Part shown: in pieces, positions 19,161-26,586 of the stretch | Layout of the letters: each line of letters begins with the position of its first letter | Position numbering within the stretch: the first letter of the stretch is position 1 | NCBI RefSeq assembly: GCF_023952475.1 | Contig: NZ_JALHRX010000002.1 | Coordinates: forward strand, 620,001-684,000 | Length of the DNA stretch: 64,000 nt | Direction of reading: 5' to 3' | Source of the DNA: Cupriavidus sp. WGlv3 | GTDB lineage: Bacteria; Pseudomonadota; Gammaproteobacteria; Burkholderiales; Burkholderiaceae | Notes under the pieces: generated by a model | Databases searched by the model: none | Seen by the model: the letters and a program-made list of their open reading frames with translations, nothing else | What the model was told of the DNA's origin: nothing | Made by a program: the position numbers and the translations under genes

Positions 19161-20025
19161 TGAGGCGTTTCGGGAGCATTTCGAGCGAAACCGCCATTAT
19201 GAAGCCAGAACCTAGGCCTCGCCGCAACCACACTCCCGTCTGGCAACGCAAGTGCTTGCAAACAACAGCACGGTTGAATATGCATCCCGACCAAGAGAGG
19301 GGACCCGGCTCATCTGCAAGAGACCCTTAACGCGAGTCAGTCGGCAAGGATGGCCTTGGCTCTGGAGGAATTGGGTTCGGTTTCCACGTATGAATGCCGG
19401 CAGCCCCTAGCCATCTACTGCCCACCTGCCAGCAAGTTTGACCTCCTCCAGCAGGACCACCGCATCGAGACCCACTGGCAGTCCATCGAAACTGATTGCG
19501 GTCAAGTCCATCGTGTCGGTTTGTACGTTCTGCGCTAGCCAGGCAAAGGCGCCTTATCTTCCGGGCACGGAATCACATCACATCCGAGGTGCAAACGAGC
19601 AACTCCGCAGCCAGAACGCGTTCGGACCGGAAAGATTCCAGGCTTTTCGACCAAGGCGGCGATGGTCGTCTGTGCCCCGACATCCCACGCGGCACATTCT
19701 TCGCTGCACATGTGACGTCTGGCTGTCCTCACAAGCTTTGACTCGGCGGCAGCTGAGAAACAGCCAGTAATGCTACGAATTATCAGAACTGTTACATCTC
19801 CATCGCAGAAGGATTATTTCAAATTTGTGTAAATCGACAAATACCCTTAATAATCATGGAGCTAACCACGGTTGGCGTGAACCTTGCGGTAATCGCCACC
19901 GCGGGAGACGGCCCATCGACCGAGCCGCATTTCTAACGTTCTACCAGAGGCGGAAACCATGGTTGCACGTTGCAGCGTCGTAGTTCAACAGAAGCCGGGG
20001 GCTAAGTATTGGAAAGGAGAACGCC
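19161..20025. other. Intergenic region between hsdM and the tandem secreted genes
   Basis: No convincing complete gene is seen. At 19248-19259 there is an inverted repeat GCAAG-TG-CTTGC upstream of hsdM. On the minus strand, 19511-19407 holds a 34-codon frame starting MDLTAISFDGLPVGLDAVVL that looks protein-like and could be a decayed gene end or a small gene. The right end (from about 19770) is A+T-rich and probably carries the promoter of the gene at 20026. Confidence 0.4.
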
Positions 20026-20715
20026 ATGCTCGCCATCTCAAAATCAAGAAAAAGCATAGAGGGCATCGCTCACACTAGGTTAGGAATCAAAGAAACAACG
20101 CTGGCTATCGCTAGCACACTTTGCTTAATCCCTATTTGCGCCAATGCCGGCACTTCGATGGCTGGGATTGCCGGAATCTATCAGACCTCGGTCGCTCTCG
20201 ACGCCTGCACGTCAGTAAATCTGACAATTAATGTCAGCGAAGACGGCGGCCCCAGTGTCAATGCATCGAGCAACAATGGACCTAGCCCATTTGCCAGTGC
20301 ATTGCTCTCAGGCTTCAACAGTTGCACCGACACTTCCTTCCTTGCCATTGGCGACACAACTGCTATTCAATTTTCTGCAACCAGAGGGAATCCGGGACAA
20401 CCTCCAAAGACAGTCTCCGCATCAGGTACTATCCCGCTGACCGATTTATTTTCAAACGCAGCTGATAGCTTGAATTTCCACTTGACGCTAACTCAATTCG
20501 GCGGAGTATTTTCACAGCAAGCTCATTCGCACGACACTGTTACTAACGGAACCTCGTCCGTGACAACACATCTTCGTGCAGATTTTCAAGCCAGCTTTGC
20601 TAACGCTTCAGTTTCTGCGGTCAGCCAAATATTTGGTCAAATTCCAGCAAGCGGGGGAAATACCTTTGCATCAGTCGCGTATTTGAAGAGCCACGAGGTG
20701 ACGATTTCCAAATAA
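20026..20715 (+). CDS. Secreted protein of unknown family, first of two tandem paralogues
   Basis: A 229-residue protein with an N-terminal hydrophobic stretch ending in a signal-peptidase-like site (about residues 25-42, ending ANA-G). The mature part is rich in Ser, Thr, Asn and Gly with alternating hydrophobic residues, as in all-beta exported proteins, and has two cysteines (in LDACTS and FNSCTD). GGAG precedes ATG by six bases. It shares long stretches with the next gene (AGIxGxYQ, SVNAS, FNSCT, ASGTIPLTD, LTLTQFGG, VSQIFGQIP). No family is recognised. It may be an envelope or surface protein. Confidence 0.65.
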   Translation: MLAISKSRKSIEGIAHTRLGIKETTLAIASTLCLIPICANAGTSMAGIAGIYQTSVALDACTSVNLTINVSEDGGPSVNASSNNGPSPFASALLSGFNSCTDTSFLAIGDTTAIQFSATRGNPGQPPKTVSASGTIPLTDLFSNAADSLNFHLTLTQFGGVFSQQAHSHDTVTNGTSSVTTHLRADFQASFANASVSAVSQIFGQIPASGGNTFASVAYLKSHEVTISK

Positions 20716-20760
20716 TCGTGCGACCTGCTCCGTGACTAACAAGTTTTGATGGAGAAAGCC

Positions 20761-21465
20761 ATGCTTCGCGTTCTAGGAATAGTTAAAGAGACTGTTGTTA
20801 AAAATAGCCCCGTACTGAGGAATATCGGCCGAATGTGGGTAATGACCGGCCTTTTGGGCTTCGCCTCCATCTCCGCCCATGCGGACCCAGATAGAACGTT
20901 TACGTCAGCTGGAATGGCGGGTGTTTACCAAGGAGCTGTTGCCATTGACAGCTGCACAACAGTAATGTTGACGATTGGCGTTGCCGAAGATGGTAGACCT
21001 AGTGTAAATGCCTCCGGCAACAATGCTCCAACTCCCTCCGCAAACGCCGCACTCAGGTCCTTTAACAGTTGCACAAATGCGAGCACATTTGCGTTCGGTA
21101 ATACTCAGGCATTTCAGTTCTCGGCAGTAAAGGGCGGTCCTGCGCAGCCACCGCGAAGTATCACTGCATCAGGCACAATCCCGCTAACCGATGCGTCAAC
21201 AAACATAACGGACAACCTAACTTTCCAGCTGACGCTAACCCAATTCGGCGGCATAATTTCACATCGGGCCGGAATCCATGACACCACGCCCAGCGGAAAT
21301 TCTTCCGTGACCACGCACCTGCAAGAGGATTCGCAGTTTAGCTTTGCCAATCCGTCACTCTACGCAGTAAGTCAAATCTTCGGACAAATTCCACTGGGTA
21401 CCAGCAGCAACACCGTCGGTACAGTCACTTATTTCCGATTACACACTGTGACGATTTCGCAGTAG
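20761..21465 (+). CDS. Secreted protein of unknown family, second tandem paralogue
   Basis: A 234-residue product, clearly paralogous to the gene 45 bases upstream along its whole mature length. I place the start at ATG 20761 because the preceding GGAGAAAGCC matches the GGAGAACGCC in front of the first copy, with the same spacing; TTG/ATG triplets at 20746-20751 are alternatives. A signal peptide ends near SAHA-D. The two cysteines are conserved with the first copy (IDSCTT, FNSCTN). The pair has arisen by duplication and then diverged, mostly in the signal region. Function is not known. Confidence 0.65.
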   Translation: MLRVLGIVKETVVKNSPVLRNIGRMWVMTGLLGFASISAHADPDRTFTSAGMAGVYQGAVAIDSCTTVMLTIGVAEDGRPSVNASGNNAPTPSANAALRSFNSCTNASTFAFGNTQAFQFSAVKGGPAQPPRSITASGTIPLTDASTNITDNLTFQLTLTQFGGIISHRAGIHDTTPSGNSSVTTHLQEDSQFSFANPSLYAVSQIFGQIPLGTSSNTVGTVTYFRLHTVTISQ

Positions 21466-22043
21466 GCTCTATCGCGTGTTTGAGCGTCCTGGTCACACAT
21501 TTGGCGCGGTGGGAGACCGCCGCGCCAACTTCGTCTCTTTCGATTCCTGGCACCAATCGCTGCCGTTCATATTTCGCGTTATTGGCTTGTCCTTGGAGGG
21601 CATGATGGTCGCTGCAACCGCACAAGCAGAGTGACTTTTCACAATACGGGATTGTTCTCGGCAGATTGCGAAAATTGGTGGAGTTGCTGGCAGCTCGACG
21701 CGCGAAAAATAGCTAGGTGGTACAGCTTGCTTTCCGGGTGTCGTTATGGACCTTTCCGGGGTCGTATTATGGAACGGGTTATAAAGCCGGAATCATCATC
21801 ACCGTAAATAGGCCAACGGTAGGGAACCATCGTCAAAATTGAATTCCCCTGTTTCCCCTAGCAGTAGTGGTCTCGCCCGCGAGGGGCCCTTTACCAGACC
21901 GCTGCCACGGTTCTTGGCACGACGCGAATCGGTGAGTCCACTCACCTTAATATGCGCTAGAGGCTTTGCCTTCCATCCGGACCACCTCAGCCGTGCAAAC
22001 GCGGGGTTCGGCCCCAGCCTCGGTACCCCGCAGGCGTTCGGCT
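21466..22043. other. Intergenic region with recombination-like repeats
   Basis: No gene could be supported here. The stretch holds the imperfect direct repeat at 21731-21775. The sequence on either side has no long protein-like frame. It may be an old insertion junction. Confidence 0.4.
21731..21775. repeat. Imperfect tandem direct repeat
   Basis: Two units lie almost back to back: TTTCCGGGTGTCGTTATGGA (21731-21750, followed by C) and TTTCCGGGGTCGTATTATGG (21753-21772, followed by AAC). They share TTTCCGGG, GTCGT and TATGGA with small insertions. Such repeated short sites are typical of recombinase binding sites at ends of mobile elements, but no recombinase gene is present in the window. 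Confidence 0.4.
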
Positions 22044-23300
22044 CTACTGTGCGTCAAATAGCAACGTGGCTTGGACCGATTGCACAGGCGCAGCCTCGAA
22101 CTCGCGGAAGGGCTTGTCCCAATCCTCATACGGAAACGCCGCTCTGACGCGCTCTTGGAAGACCGGGTTGTTCAGGGTCTCATAAGTCACTCCCTTTGGC
22201 ACCCAATCGAGCCGCATATCGCTGACCAGCGAATTGGCCGACGGAAAGACCCGGCCCAACTCGTCATCAATGTACCGCTTCAGGACATCCACGGTAGGCT
22301 TGTTGGTGAGCTGTGCGGTCAGTGCTTCGGGAGGCGACTTCCTGACTGCCGGCAGCAATCCGTCGACCAGCTTCTTGCGTGAATCGACAAGTTCTTTCTC
22401 GAGTCGTTCATGGACTTGCTGTTGGAATTTCGTGATGGCCGCCCTTATGGCCTCCACGTCAGCGGCAAAAGCCTCGCGCTTGGAGCGCAGCATCACGCTG
22501 CCCAGGCCGTCCCCCAGCGAACGGGTGTACTTGTCCCTGAGTGAGCGCACACGCCGGTCGATTTCACCGGCCTCTTTGGCAACCTTGCTTTGGTCGCTGA
22601 CGAGCTTGAACGTGGTGAGAAGACGCTTGGTCGTGGCGTCATCCTTCGTTGCCAGAACGAGGTCCTTCGGCAATTTGACGGTATGGTGGGCGATATGCAG
22701 TCCAGTCAATCGCAGCTCGACAAACTCGATGAACGCGTTGAAGACATTGACCTTACGCGCCAGGTCGAATCTTTGCGGCGGATTCGCTTCGAGCGATGCC
22801 TTGACCTGCTGCATCTGCTCCGCTGAAACCGGCTTTCTGCCGATTTCGGGCGGTGGTGCCGGTTGGTCCGGCAATGAAGGAGTCGGGAAAAATGAGGCCG
22901 CTATCGCCGTGGTCTGCGCGGGAAGCAGCGCAATGGCGTTGGGGCCGACATGCTTGTCGTCCTGCGTTTCGACGAGCATGGGCGGCGTGAAGAAGGCAAA
23001 GCCGGTATCGTCGCAGACGAGCACGCAGGTCCGCAGACCGGGCTCGTTCCGGATGTCGACATTCCCTTCCTGAAGCAACTCCACGGCATCGAATTCGCCG
23101 TAGCCCATGCGCGCCGTTGTATCGACGACATCAAGTACGACCCGCACCGCGTCGCGCCCCAGCTTTCGGCGCGCGTTCACCAGCGCAGCAGCTAGCGATT
23201 GCTGCAGTCCTGGCGCCGAGTAGACAACGTGCCGTCTGGCATCGTGGATGAGGTCGGCCAACTGGGCGCTGCTGAGGTGTACGAAGCAAGGCAAATGCAT
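22044..23300 (-). CDS. Hypothetical protein with a helical middle region
   Basis: A 418-residue protein. I chose ATG 23300 (MHLPCFVHLSSAQLADLI) because the 24 upstream in-frame residues lack conserved character. The N-terminal 130 residues look like a compact alpha/beta domain (RRHVVYSAPGL, VRVVLDVVD, LRTCVLVCDDTGFAFF), loosely like the non-catalytic phospholipase D-like domains found in some island proteins, though no HxK motif is seen. Residues from about 165 to 340 are highly helical and charged. It lies alone, on the minus strand, among defence-type genes, so a defence role is possible but not shown. Confidence 0.6.
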   Translation of the reverse strand: MHLPCFVHLSSAQLADLIHDARRHVVYSAPGLQQSLAAALVNARRKLGRDAVRVVLDVVDTTARMGYGEFDAVELLQEGNVDIRNEPGLRTCVLVCDDTGFAFFTPPMLVETQDDKHVGPNAIALLPAQTTAIAASFFPTPSLPDQPAPPPEIGRKPVSAEQMQQVKASLEANPPQRFDLARKVNVFNAFIEFVELRLTGLHIAHHTVKLPKDLVLATKDDATTKRLLTTFKLVSDQSKVAKEAGEIDRRVRSLRDKYTRSLGDGLGSVMLRSKREAFAADVEAIRAAITKFQQQVHERLEKELVDSRKKLVDGLLPAVRKSPPEALTAQLTNKPTVDVLKRYIDDELGRVFPSANSLVSDMRLDWVPKGVTYETLNNPVFQERVRAAFPYEDWDKPFREFEAAPVQSVQATLLFDAQ

Positions 23301-23835
23301 TGTCGGTGTGCTCTGTTCTAGTAGCCGGTTGCTTGTTAATAAATTTCGCGCATCGGGTGGGGTGCCCAGCAACTAGGGTCGAGCCTCCCGTGCATCGCGC
23401 ACGGGTACTTTTGCCATCGCCGTCAACGCCGGGGATTATTGTGCTCGCACGCTGTCCAATCCGAGTGGATTGCTGCAAGCCGGTCAGATGATTGGCCGCC
23501 GGTCCCGGCCCCTGCCTCGTCCGGCAAGCCTGCCGCACCATCGACCGGTGAACCGGGCTTCTACTGAACGGGAGGCAAGGGCATGGGCATGGAATTGCCA
23601 CCACCGGAGTTGGAATCGAGCGAAGGCCGTTAGCGTGAAGAACACACGACACGAATCTTACGCGGCTTCGATTGGGTATGAACAGACCATGTTGCGGGGG
23701 TAAGCAAATAGTTTCGTCAACGCGGTGCTGAGCCCAAACGCAAGGAGCATCGAGTGATAGTTTATTGCTTACGCGATTTCCAGCTTGTCGGCATTTGTTC
23801 GGACTGCTGGCTCGTGAAGGCCGCTCTTTGCCCTC
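23301..23835. other. Intergenic region, no gene seen
   Basis: Open frames here on both strands give Arg/Pro/Thr-rich translations without ribosome binding sites, so I call no gene. The left end must hold the promoter of the minus-strand gene starting at 23300. Confidence 0.45.
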
Positions 23836-24714
23836 TTATACCGCTGTTTCTGCTAGCCGACTGCGATACCAGACCTCATTGCAGCCGCTGTCCTTATCCA
23901 CCTGCTTGCGAATCTCGAACTGACGCGATTCGTGGATAACCTGCCGCCAGCTACTACAGCCATACCGTACCGGCTGCTGGTCCGGATGCTGCTCGCGTAT
24001 CCATGCCGTGGCGGCATTGAGCTTCGTCCAACCATTGGTGGCGAATCTGGACTCCCCTTCTCGGAGACAGGAGACGGCCCTGCTTGTTGGCCAATCCACT
24101 GACCCATCCGGCCAGATACCATTCACTAGGAAGTCCTTAAAGGCCGTAGTCGCTGTGAACGACGCCGTCTGCGCCCATATTTCCTGCATGGACTTCGCCC
24201 AACCACGAAGGGTGAGGAAGTGGCCATCGATGGTCTCGAAACTTGCATCGAGGTGAGCGTCGGCTGCGGTGCAATCATCTACTTCCCAGATGTTGAATCG
24301 TTGCAGGAAGTGATGGACTAGCTCATTGCGCAGGTCCACCAGTTCCTTTAGCGCCGTCTTCATGGACTCATAGCGTTCCGGCTCCAACTCAATCTGAGAA
24401 CGGAATCGGACCCAAAGGCCGCCATCGCCTGACTCGTCTTCGCAAGCTGCATCCTCGGCCTGGCTTGGCGTGAGATAGCCGTCAGTAAGCATGCCCACCA
24501 GAGTACCCAGGGTCTGTTTCCGCACACTCGCCACCTGCGCCTCACGGATGGCCTCCAACCGGGCAGGTGGCCCGGCAATGTCGTGGTTGGCGACGAGCGA
24601 TTTGAGAAGAATTTCGTACTGCTGGAGACGAAGCAGGCAGCGTCCGAGCTTGCGCTGCACGGTGCGCTGCAAGTCGAGCAGGGCATCGGGATTGGCGGAT
24701 GTTCCTGAGTCCAT
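23836..24714 (-). CDS. Putative RNA-associated protein: HEPN-like helices plus OST-HTH/LOTUS-like domain
   Basis: A 292-residue protein, started at ATG 24714. The first 190 residues are helical and contain VDLRNELVHHF, which has the R-x4-H spacing (R129, H134) of HEPN ribonucleases. The last 75 residues (about 211-287) read as an OST-HTH/LOTUS domain: GWTKLNAATAWI, then YGCSSWRQVI and a strand FEIRKQV ending EVWYRSR. LOTUS domains bind RNA, and HEPN domains often cut it in toxin and abortive-infection systems. Both assignments are pattern-based; HEPN folds without activity also exist. The gene stands alone next to the AlpA-like gene at the island edge. Confidence 0.55.
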   Translation of the reverse strand: MDSGTSANPDALLDLQRTVQRKLGRCLLRLQQYEILLKSLVANHDIAGPPARLEAIREAQVASVRKQTLGTLVGMLTDGYLTPSQAEDAACEDESGDGGLWVRFRSQIELEPERYESMKTALKELVDLRNELVHHFLQRFNIWEVDDCTAADAHLDASFETIDGHFLTLRGWAKSMQEIWAQTASFTATTAFKDFLVNGIWPDGSVDWPTSRAVSCLREGESRFATNGWTKLNAATAWIREQHPDQQPVRYGCSSWRQVIHESRQFEIRKQVDKDSGCNEVWYRSRLAETAV

Positions 24715-24917
24715 ACAATCATTAACCTCGCACCGGTTGGCGCGCAATCACGTTGGATTGCACTCTACCAAGCGAATGATAGAGCACTCATGAATGGCGT
24801 CGTCAAAAACTGCTAGAACTGTTGCCGTCGACTGGTGCAAGGAAAAGAGGTTTGAGGACTTCGCCGGCGCAGGAGCGCGAAATCAGCATTGCCCGCAATG
24901 TTTGCTGCCGCAGATGG

Positions 24918-25130
24918 CTAAGGCCTTGGTTCCATAAGCCACCGCAGGACGTCCGACCGTCGCCATCGCAACGGGAAACATGGTCCCAAATGAGCGATTG
25001 GGGGCAAAGTCCAAGGGGCAAGCAGCGCACGACGACGGATGGTCGAGGGTGTGACGCTTAGGAGCGACGCTAGCTCGTGAGGGTCGAGGTACTCGTATTT
25101 TGAGTCATGCTTTGTATAGCAACAAAACAT
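24918..25130 (-). CDS. AlpA/excisionase-like helix-turn-helix protein
   Basis: A 70-residue protein with the layout of short MerR/AlpA-type excisionases: YLDPHELASLLSVTPSTIRR (a helix-turn-helix) followed by a wing and RWRRSDVLRWL. Such proteins direct excision of integrated elements or act as transcription regulators of prophage and island genes. The ATG at 25130 has AAGG shortly upstream. It lies close to where base composition changes to that of the chromosome, as expected near an island end, but no integrase gene is present in the window; it could lie further left, or be lost. Confidence 0.65.
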   Translation of the reverse strand: MFCCYTKHDSKYEYLDPHELASLLSVTPSTIRRRALLAPWTLPPIAHLGPCFPLRWRRSDVLRWLMEPRP

Positions 25131-25145
25131 GTGCCTTATTCGGCA

Positions 25146-25227
25146 GTAACGACTTTACTTGCCGGAAGCCCGGTGACACGACGGTGGGAAAAGGGTTTTC
25201 GGGCGGTTTCGGTAATGACTTTATTGT
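25146..25227. repeat. Imperfect direct repeat upstream of the AlpA-like gene, plus GTT microsatellite beside it
   Basis: GTAACGACTTTACTTG (25146-25161) and GTAATGACTTTATTGT (25212-25227) share GTAA-GACTTTA-T and lie in direct orientation, 66 bases apart. The first is fifteen bases upstream of the AlpA-like ATG. Excisionases bind direct repeats, so these could be its sites. Five GTT units follow at 25237-25251. Confidence 0.35.
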
Positions 25228-25362
25228 CTCCTGACAGTTGTTGTTGTTGTTGATTGAGCGGCCTGCGCCGCTATGGCGGCGAACAGAAGCCCCGAACTCA
25301 GCCGCAAGATATTTACGGTACAACCCGCAAGTATCTTGGTTTACCCCTATGCGCGTTAACTT

Positions 25363-25376
25363 GCGGTACGTACCGC
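25363..25376. promoter_or_regulatory. Perfect 14-bp palindrome, candidate TetR operator
   Basis: GCGGTACGTACCGC reads the same on both strands and ends twenty bases before the ATG of the TetR gene. Its size and position suit a TetR-family operator covering the regulator's own promoter. That it also governs the catabolic genes downstream is inference. Confidence 0.55.
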
Positions 25377-25396
25377 TTGTAAATAGAATGCGTTGC

Positions 25397-26086
25397 ATGA
25401 TGACCAAACTAGCCGCCACCCCTTTGGATCCGGACGAGGCCGCCAACTCGGGCGCTCAGACAAAGCGCCCGCGTCGAACACAGGCCGAACGCGTTGCGGA
25501 GTCTGATCGCCGCCTCCTGGAAGCCGCAACCCGCCTGGTTGCCGAGCGTGGCTACACCCATACGACACTCGAGGCTACAGGCATTGAAGCTGGCTATAGC
25601 CGCGGCCTGGTGCAGCACCGCTTTGGTACCAAGGACCGTCTGCTCGAAGAGCTCATCAAGCACATTGCAGACACCCACCGCGAGCGCTTGCTGGCGCGCA
25701 CGCGTGGGCTGAGGGGTCTGGATGCCATCTTTTGCGAAATTGACTGCTATCTGGAAGGAATGGACAACCCGTCCGTCAATTCCCGCGCCTTCTTTGTGCT
25801 GATGCTCGAATCCATCGGGCCGGCGCCCCATATCCGACCGACGTTCGCAGCCATCAGTGCACGCTGGCACCGCGCCATGACGCGGCACATCGAAGCCGGT
25901 CAGCGAGCCGGCGAGATTCGCCCTGACATCAACGCAGCAAATGAAGCGCAGTTGCTGATCGCCACCGTACGCGGTCTGCGCACGCAATCCATGCTGAGTC
26001 CGACGACCAGCAATGTCGCGGTCGCTATCCAGGCGCTGAAGAACAGCCTGAGCGCCCGGCTGCGCGTGCCGCCACAACAAGCCTAG
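25397..26086 (+). CDS. TetR-family transcriptional regulator
   Basis: A 229-residue protein with a typical N-terminal TetR helix-turn-helix: RLLEAATRLVAERGYTHTTL, then IEAGYSRGLVQHRFGTKDRL. The ligand-binding C-terminal part shows no named subfamily. ATG 25397 follows the palindrome at 25363-25376; ATG 25388 and 25400 are also in frame. It heads the same-strand block of CoA-catabolism genes that starts 95 bases downstream and probably represses it until a CoA ester or acid binds. It is the first gene with the codon use of the main chromosome. Confidence 0.85.
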   Translation: MMTKLAATPLDPDEAANSGAQTKRPRRTQAERVAESDRRLLEAATRLVAERGYTHTTLEATGIEAGYSRGLVQHRFGTKDRLLEELIKHIADTHRERLLARTRGLRGLDAIFCEIDCYLEGMDNPSVNSRAFFVLMLESIGPAPHIRPTFAAISARWHRAMTRHIEAGQRAGEIRPDINAANEAQLLIATVRGLRTQSMLSPTTSNVAVAIQALKNSLSARLRVPPQQA

Positions 26087-26181
26087 CCCCCGGTTTTTTG
26101 ATTCCGCCCCCCCACACGGACGTTGCAACGCCCGGTGGGGCAGCGTTCGTCCATTCGATTCGAAAGTTGGAGGAAACACCG

Positions 26182-26586
26182 GTGCAACCACGCTCCATCG
26201 CAGAAAACGGAACCCGCATCCTGCAGGCCGCGTATTGCAGCGAGTGCAGCGGCTATAGCTTTCCGGCAAGCGTGCCCGGGTGCGGTCATTGCGGCGCAGT
26301 CCCCGAAGCACTCACTACAGTGGATTGCAACCGACCTGTGCAACTACTCAACGTCATCACGGTCCACGCAGCCCTGGCGCCCGGCCTGAGCGTGCCCGCT
26401 ATCATCGGCGAAATCGAGCTGTGCCCGCGTCTTGTCGAGGAAGTCCGGATCGAAGCCGAGAGCGAAGCCGCAGTACCTCCCGGCACGTGGCTGGTGCCGA
26501 CCTGGTGCGAAGACGCGGACGGAGGCAGCTGGGTGTTCCATCCCATGCCGGAAAAAGCGGCCCCGTCTCAGGGAGACCCAGCATGA
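26182..26586 (+). CDS. DUF35 (zinc ribbon plus OB-fold) protein
   Basis: A 134-residue protein beginning at GTG 26182, with GGAGG eight bases upstream. A zinc ribbon (CSECSGYSFPASVPGCGHCG) is followed by an OB-fold-like segment with the VPAIIGEIEL strand. DUF35 proteins pair with thiolase-like enzymes; in steroid side-chain degradation they form a complex with the aldolase Ltp2. Here the next gene is such a thiolase-like protein, whose ATG overlaps this stop (ATGA). The pair therefore probably acts as one enzyme. Confidence 0.8.
   Translation: MQPRSIAENGTRILQAAYCSECSGYSFPASVPGCGHCGAVPEALTTVDCNRPVQLLNVITVHAALAPGLSVPAIIGEIELCPRLVEEVRIEAESEAAVPPGTWLVPTWCEDADGGSWVFHPMPEKAAPSQGDPA

Noticed and set aside
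23131-23652. 173-codon minus-strand frame upstream of the 418-residue protein
   Set aside because: It overlaps the start of the better-supported gene out of frame and is Arg/Thr/Pro/Cys-rich.
25237-25251. GTT repeat as a CRISPR-like or satellite array
   Set aside because: Only five 3-bp units, no spacers; a simple microsatellite.
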